64,000 nucleotides of DNA, taken from the NCBI RefSeq assembly GCF_000350225.1, contig NW_005179046.1, positions 230,945-294,944 of the forward strand, given 5' to 3'. A model generated the notes under the pieces. It saw nothing but the letters and a program-made list of their open reading frames with translations. It did not search any database and had not been told where the DNA came from. Origin of the DNA: Chondrus crispus. Its lineage: Eukaryota > Rhodophyta > Florideophyceae > Gigartinales > Gigartinaceae. This document shows, piece after piece, positions 63,312 to 64,000 of this stretch (the stretch's first letter is position 1; every line of letters starts with the position of its first letter). The translations under genes and the position numbers were made by a program.

Positions 63312-64000
63312 GCACACCAACAAGACGAGCACGACGGCCTGTGCGTCCGTCTGAAAGATGCCTTGCGCCAAGCCAATTCACTCAAGACACTGCCCGCAAT
63401 TACGCACGCTCCGCGAACCATTCTCAACCGCGAGCTTCGCGCCGCCGCCATCCTCAGCATCCCCAAATGCATCTTCCTCATAATATTTCTGGCCCTCCTC
63501 CTGGAGTATGGCGGCCATCGCTACGCCCATCTCTCCGTCAATCCCTTCTGCAAAATCCCCCCTTCTCACACCCCCGCCGCGAGGCCCCCTGTCACTGTGC
63601 TACTACACATCTCCGATCTGCACGTCAACGACATAGACAACGGCTCCGCCAAGCGCAACTTGCGCCGCTTCCAGAACGACATCCTCCCGCGCTGGGCGCC
63701 TTTAGCCAGCGCCGTGCTCGTCTCTGGCGATCTCGTCAACGCCGTCGCCTCGCGTCCTTATCCATTCGGTGGCCGCAGCGCGCAGCTCGCCACCGAATGG
63801 GGATGGCTGAAGGAGTACGCCGCCCAGGTGAACAAGTCCGTGCCCTGGCTGACCGTCCACGGGAATCACGACACGTTTGGTACCTCTGTGCAGCAAAACC
63901 CGTACGTGGATACATGCGCTGCCACGAACGAACCAGTCCAGATGACTAGGTTCAGGGGGAACCGCGAGGCTGCTGATGTGTTTGCGCTTGATTGCACGCT
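63312..64000 (+). CDS. Calcineurin-like metallophosphoesterase (TMEM62-like), partial
   Basis: Frame open from the TGA at 63309-63311 to the window end, about 229 codons. It shows the metal-binding signature LLHISDLHVND (DxH), VLVSGDLVNAV (GDxxN) and WLTVHGNHDTFG (GNHD), all correctly spaced. Ahead of it is a hydrophobic segment (ILSIPKCIFLIIFLALLLEY) that would anchor the protein in a membrane, as in TMEM62-type proteins. There is no in-frame ATG before 63942, so the start must come from an upstream exon or a near-cognate codon. The 3' end is beyond the window. GC-rich and uninterrupted, so probably a functional host gene. Confidence 0.85.

Noticed and set aside
1..64000. CRISPR arrays, rRNA and tRNA genes, bacterial operons or prophage
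   Set aside because: No regularly spaced repeats with unique spacers and no rRNA or tRNA cores seen; the gene content is eukaryotic.

Overview
This is a eukaryotic nuclear window from a photosynthetic organism, most likely an alga. A GC-rich carotenoid-isomerase-like gene fragment lies at the left edge. Host genes look GC-rich with few visible introns, and most of the sequence is nested transposable elements. A florideophyte red alga fits best, but this is inference: no rRNA, tRNA or organelle marker is present. There is a 100-N assembly gap at 31649-31748.

Layout. 1-552 (-): carotenoid-isomerase-like fragment. 2404-3837 (+): intact three-TM hypothetical protein, preceded by two adjacent perfect palindromes. 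4847-7231 (+): decayed piggyBac-like transposase with a restriction-endonuclease-like C-terminus. 7229-11479: LTR-flanked segment with no gag/pol and a broken ORF antisense to the LTRs. 13553-21854 (-): decayed Ty3/gypsy chromovirus A (gag, protease, RT, integrase, chromodomain), whose RT-RNase H part is replaced by a second gypsy element, B (about 14790-18195). 21855-28417 (+): another family-A element whose 5' LTR is split by a pogo-like DNA transposon (21975-24696, TA target duplication). 28419-29560: tandem duplications. 29792-33220 (-): third family-A gag around the assembly gap. 33221-33753: two LTR halves head to head. 34137-36418 (+): remnant of a different chromovirus (C).

39499-52821 is the most informative part: a DNA transposon (element D) with 232-bp terminal inverted repeats. 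Its minus-strand gene joins a piggyBac-like DDE core, a SAP motif, a PD-(D/E)XK-like nuclease and a cysteine-rich tail. A Ty1/copia element (40891-48783) interrupts it, with identical 1264-bp LTRs, an AGTAG target duplication, a half-tRNA-iMet-type primer site and an extra two-zinc-finger ORF upstream of gag-pol. A GC-rich host-like coding fragment sits just inside the left inverted repeat of D.

Right flank: AT-rich degenerate repeats, a 35-bp minisatellite and a large palindrome lead into a CACTA/Plavaka-like transposase (54693-58484) broken by one UAG. Fragments of host genes follow (possible OTU-protease N-terminus, ARP5 pseudogene, SHMT C-terminus) around one intact unknown ORF (61104-62492). 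The window ends in a calcineurin-like metallophosphoesterase gene (TMEM62-like) that runs off the edge.

The transposable elements do not form a pathway; they record successive insertions. Clear orders are pogo into a family-A LTR and copia into element D. Nearly every transposase and polyprotein is broken by stops or frameshifts. The copia element is the youngest and has one visible frameshift.
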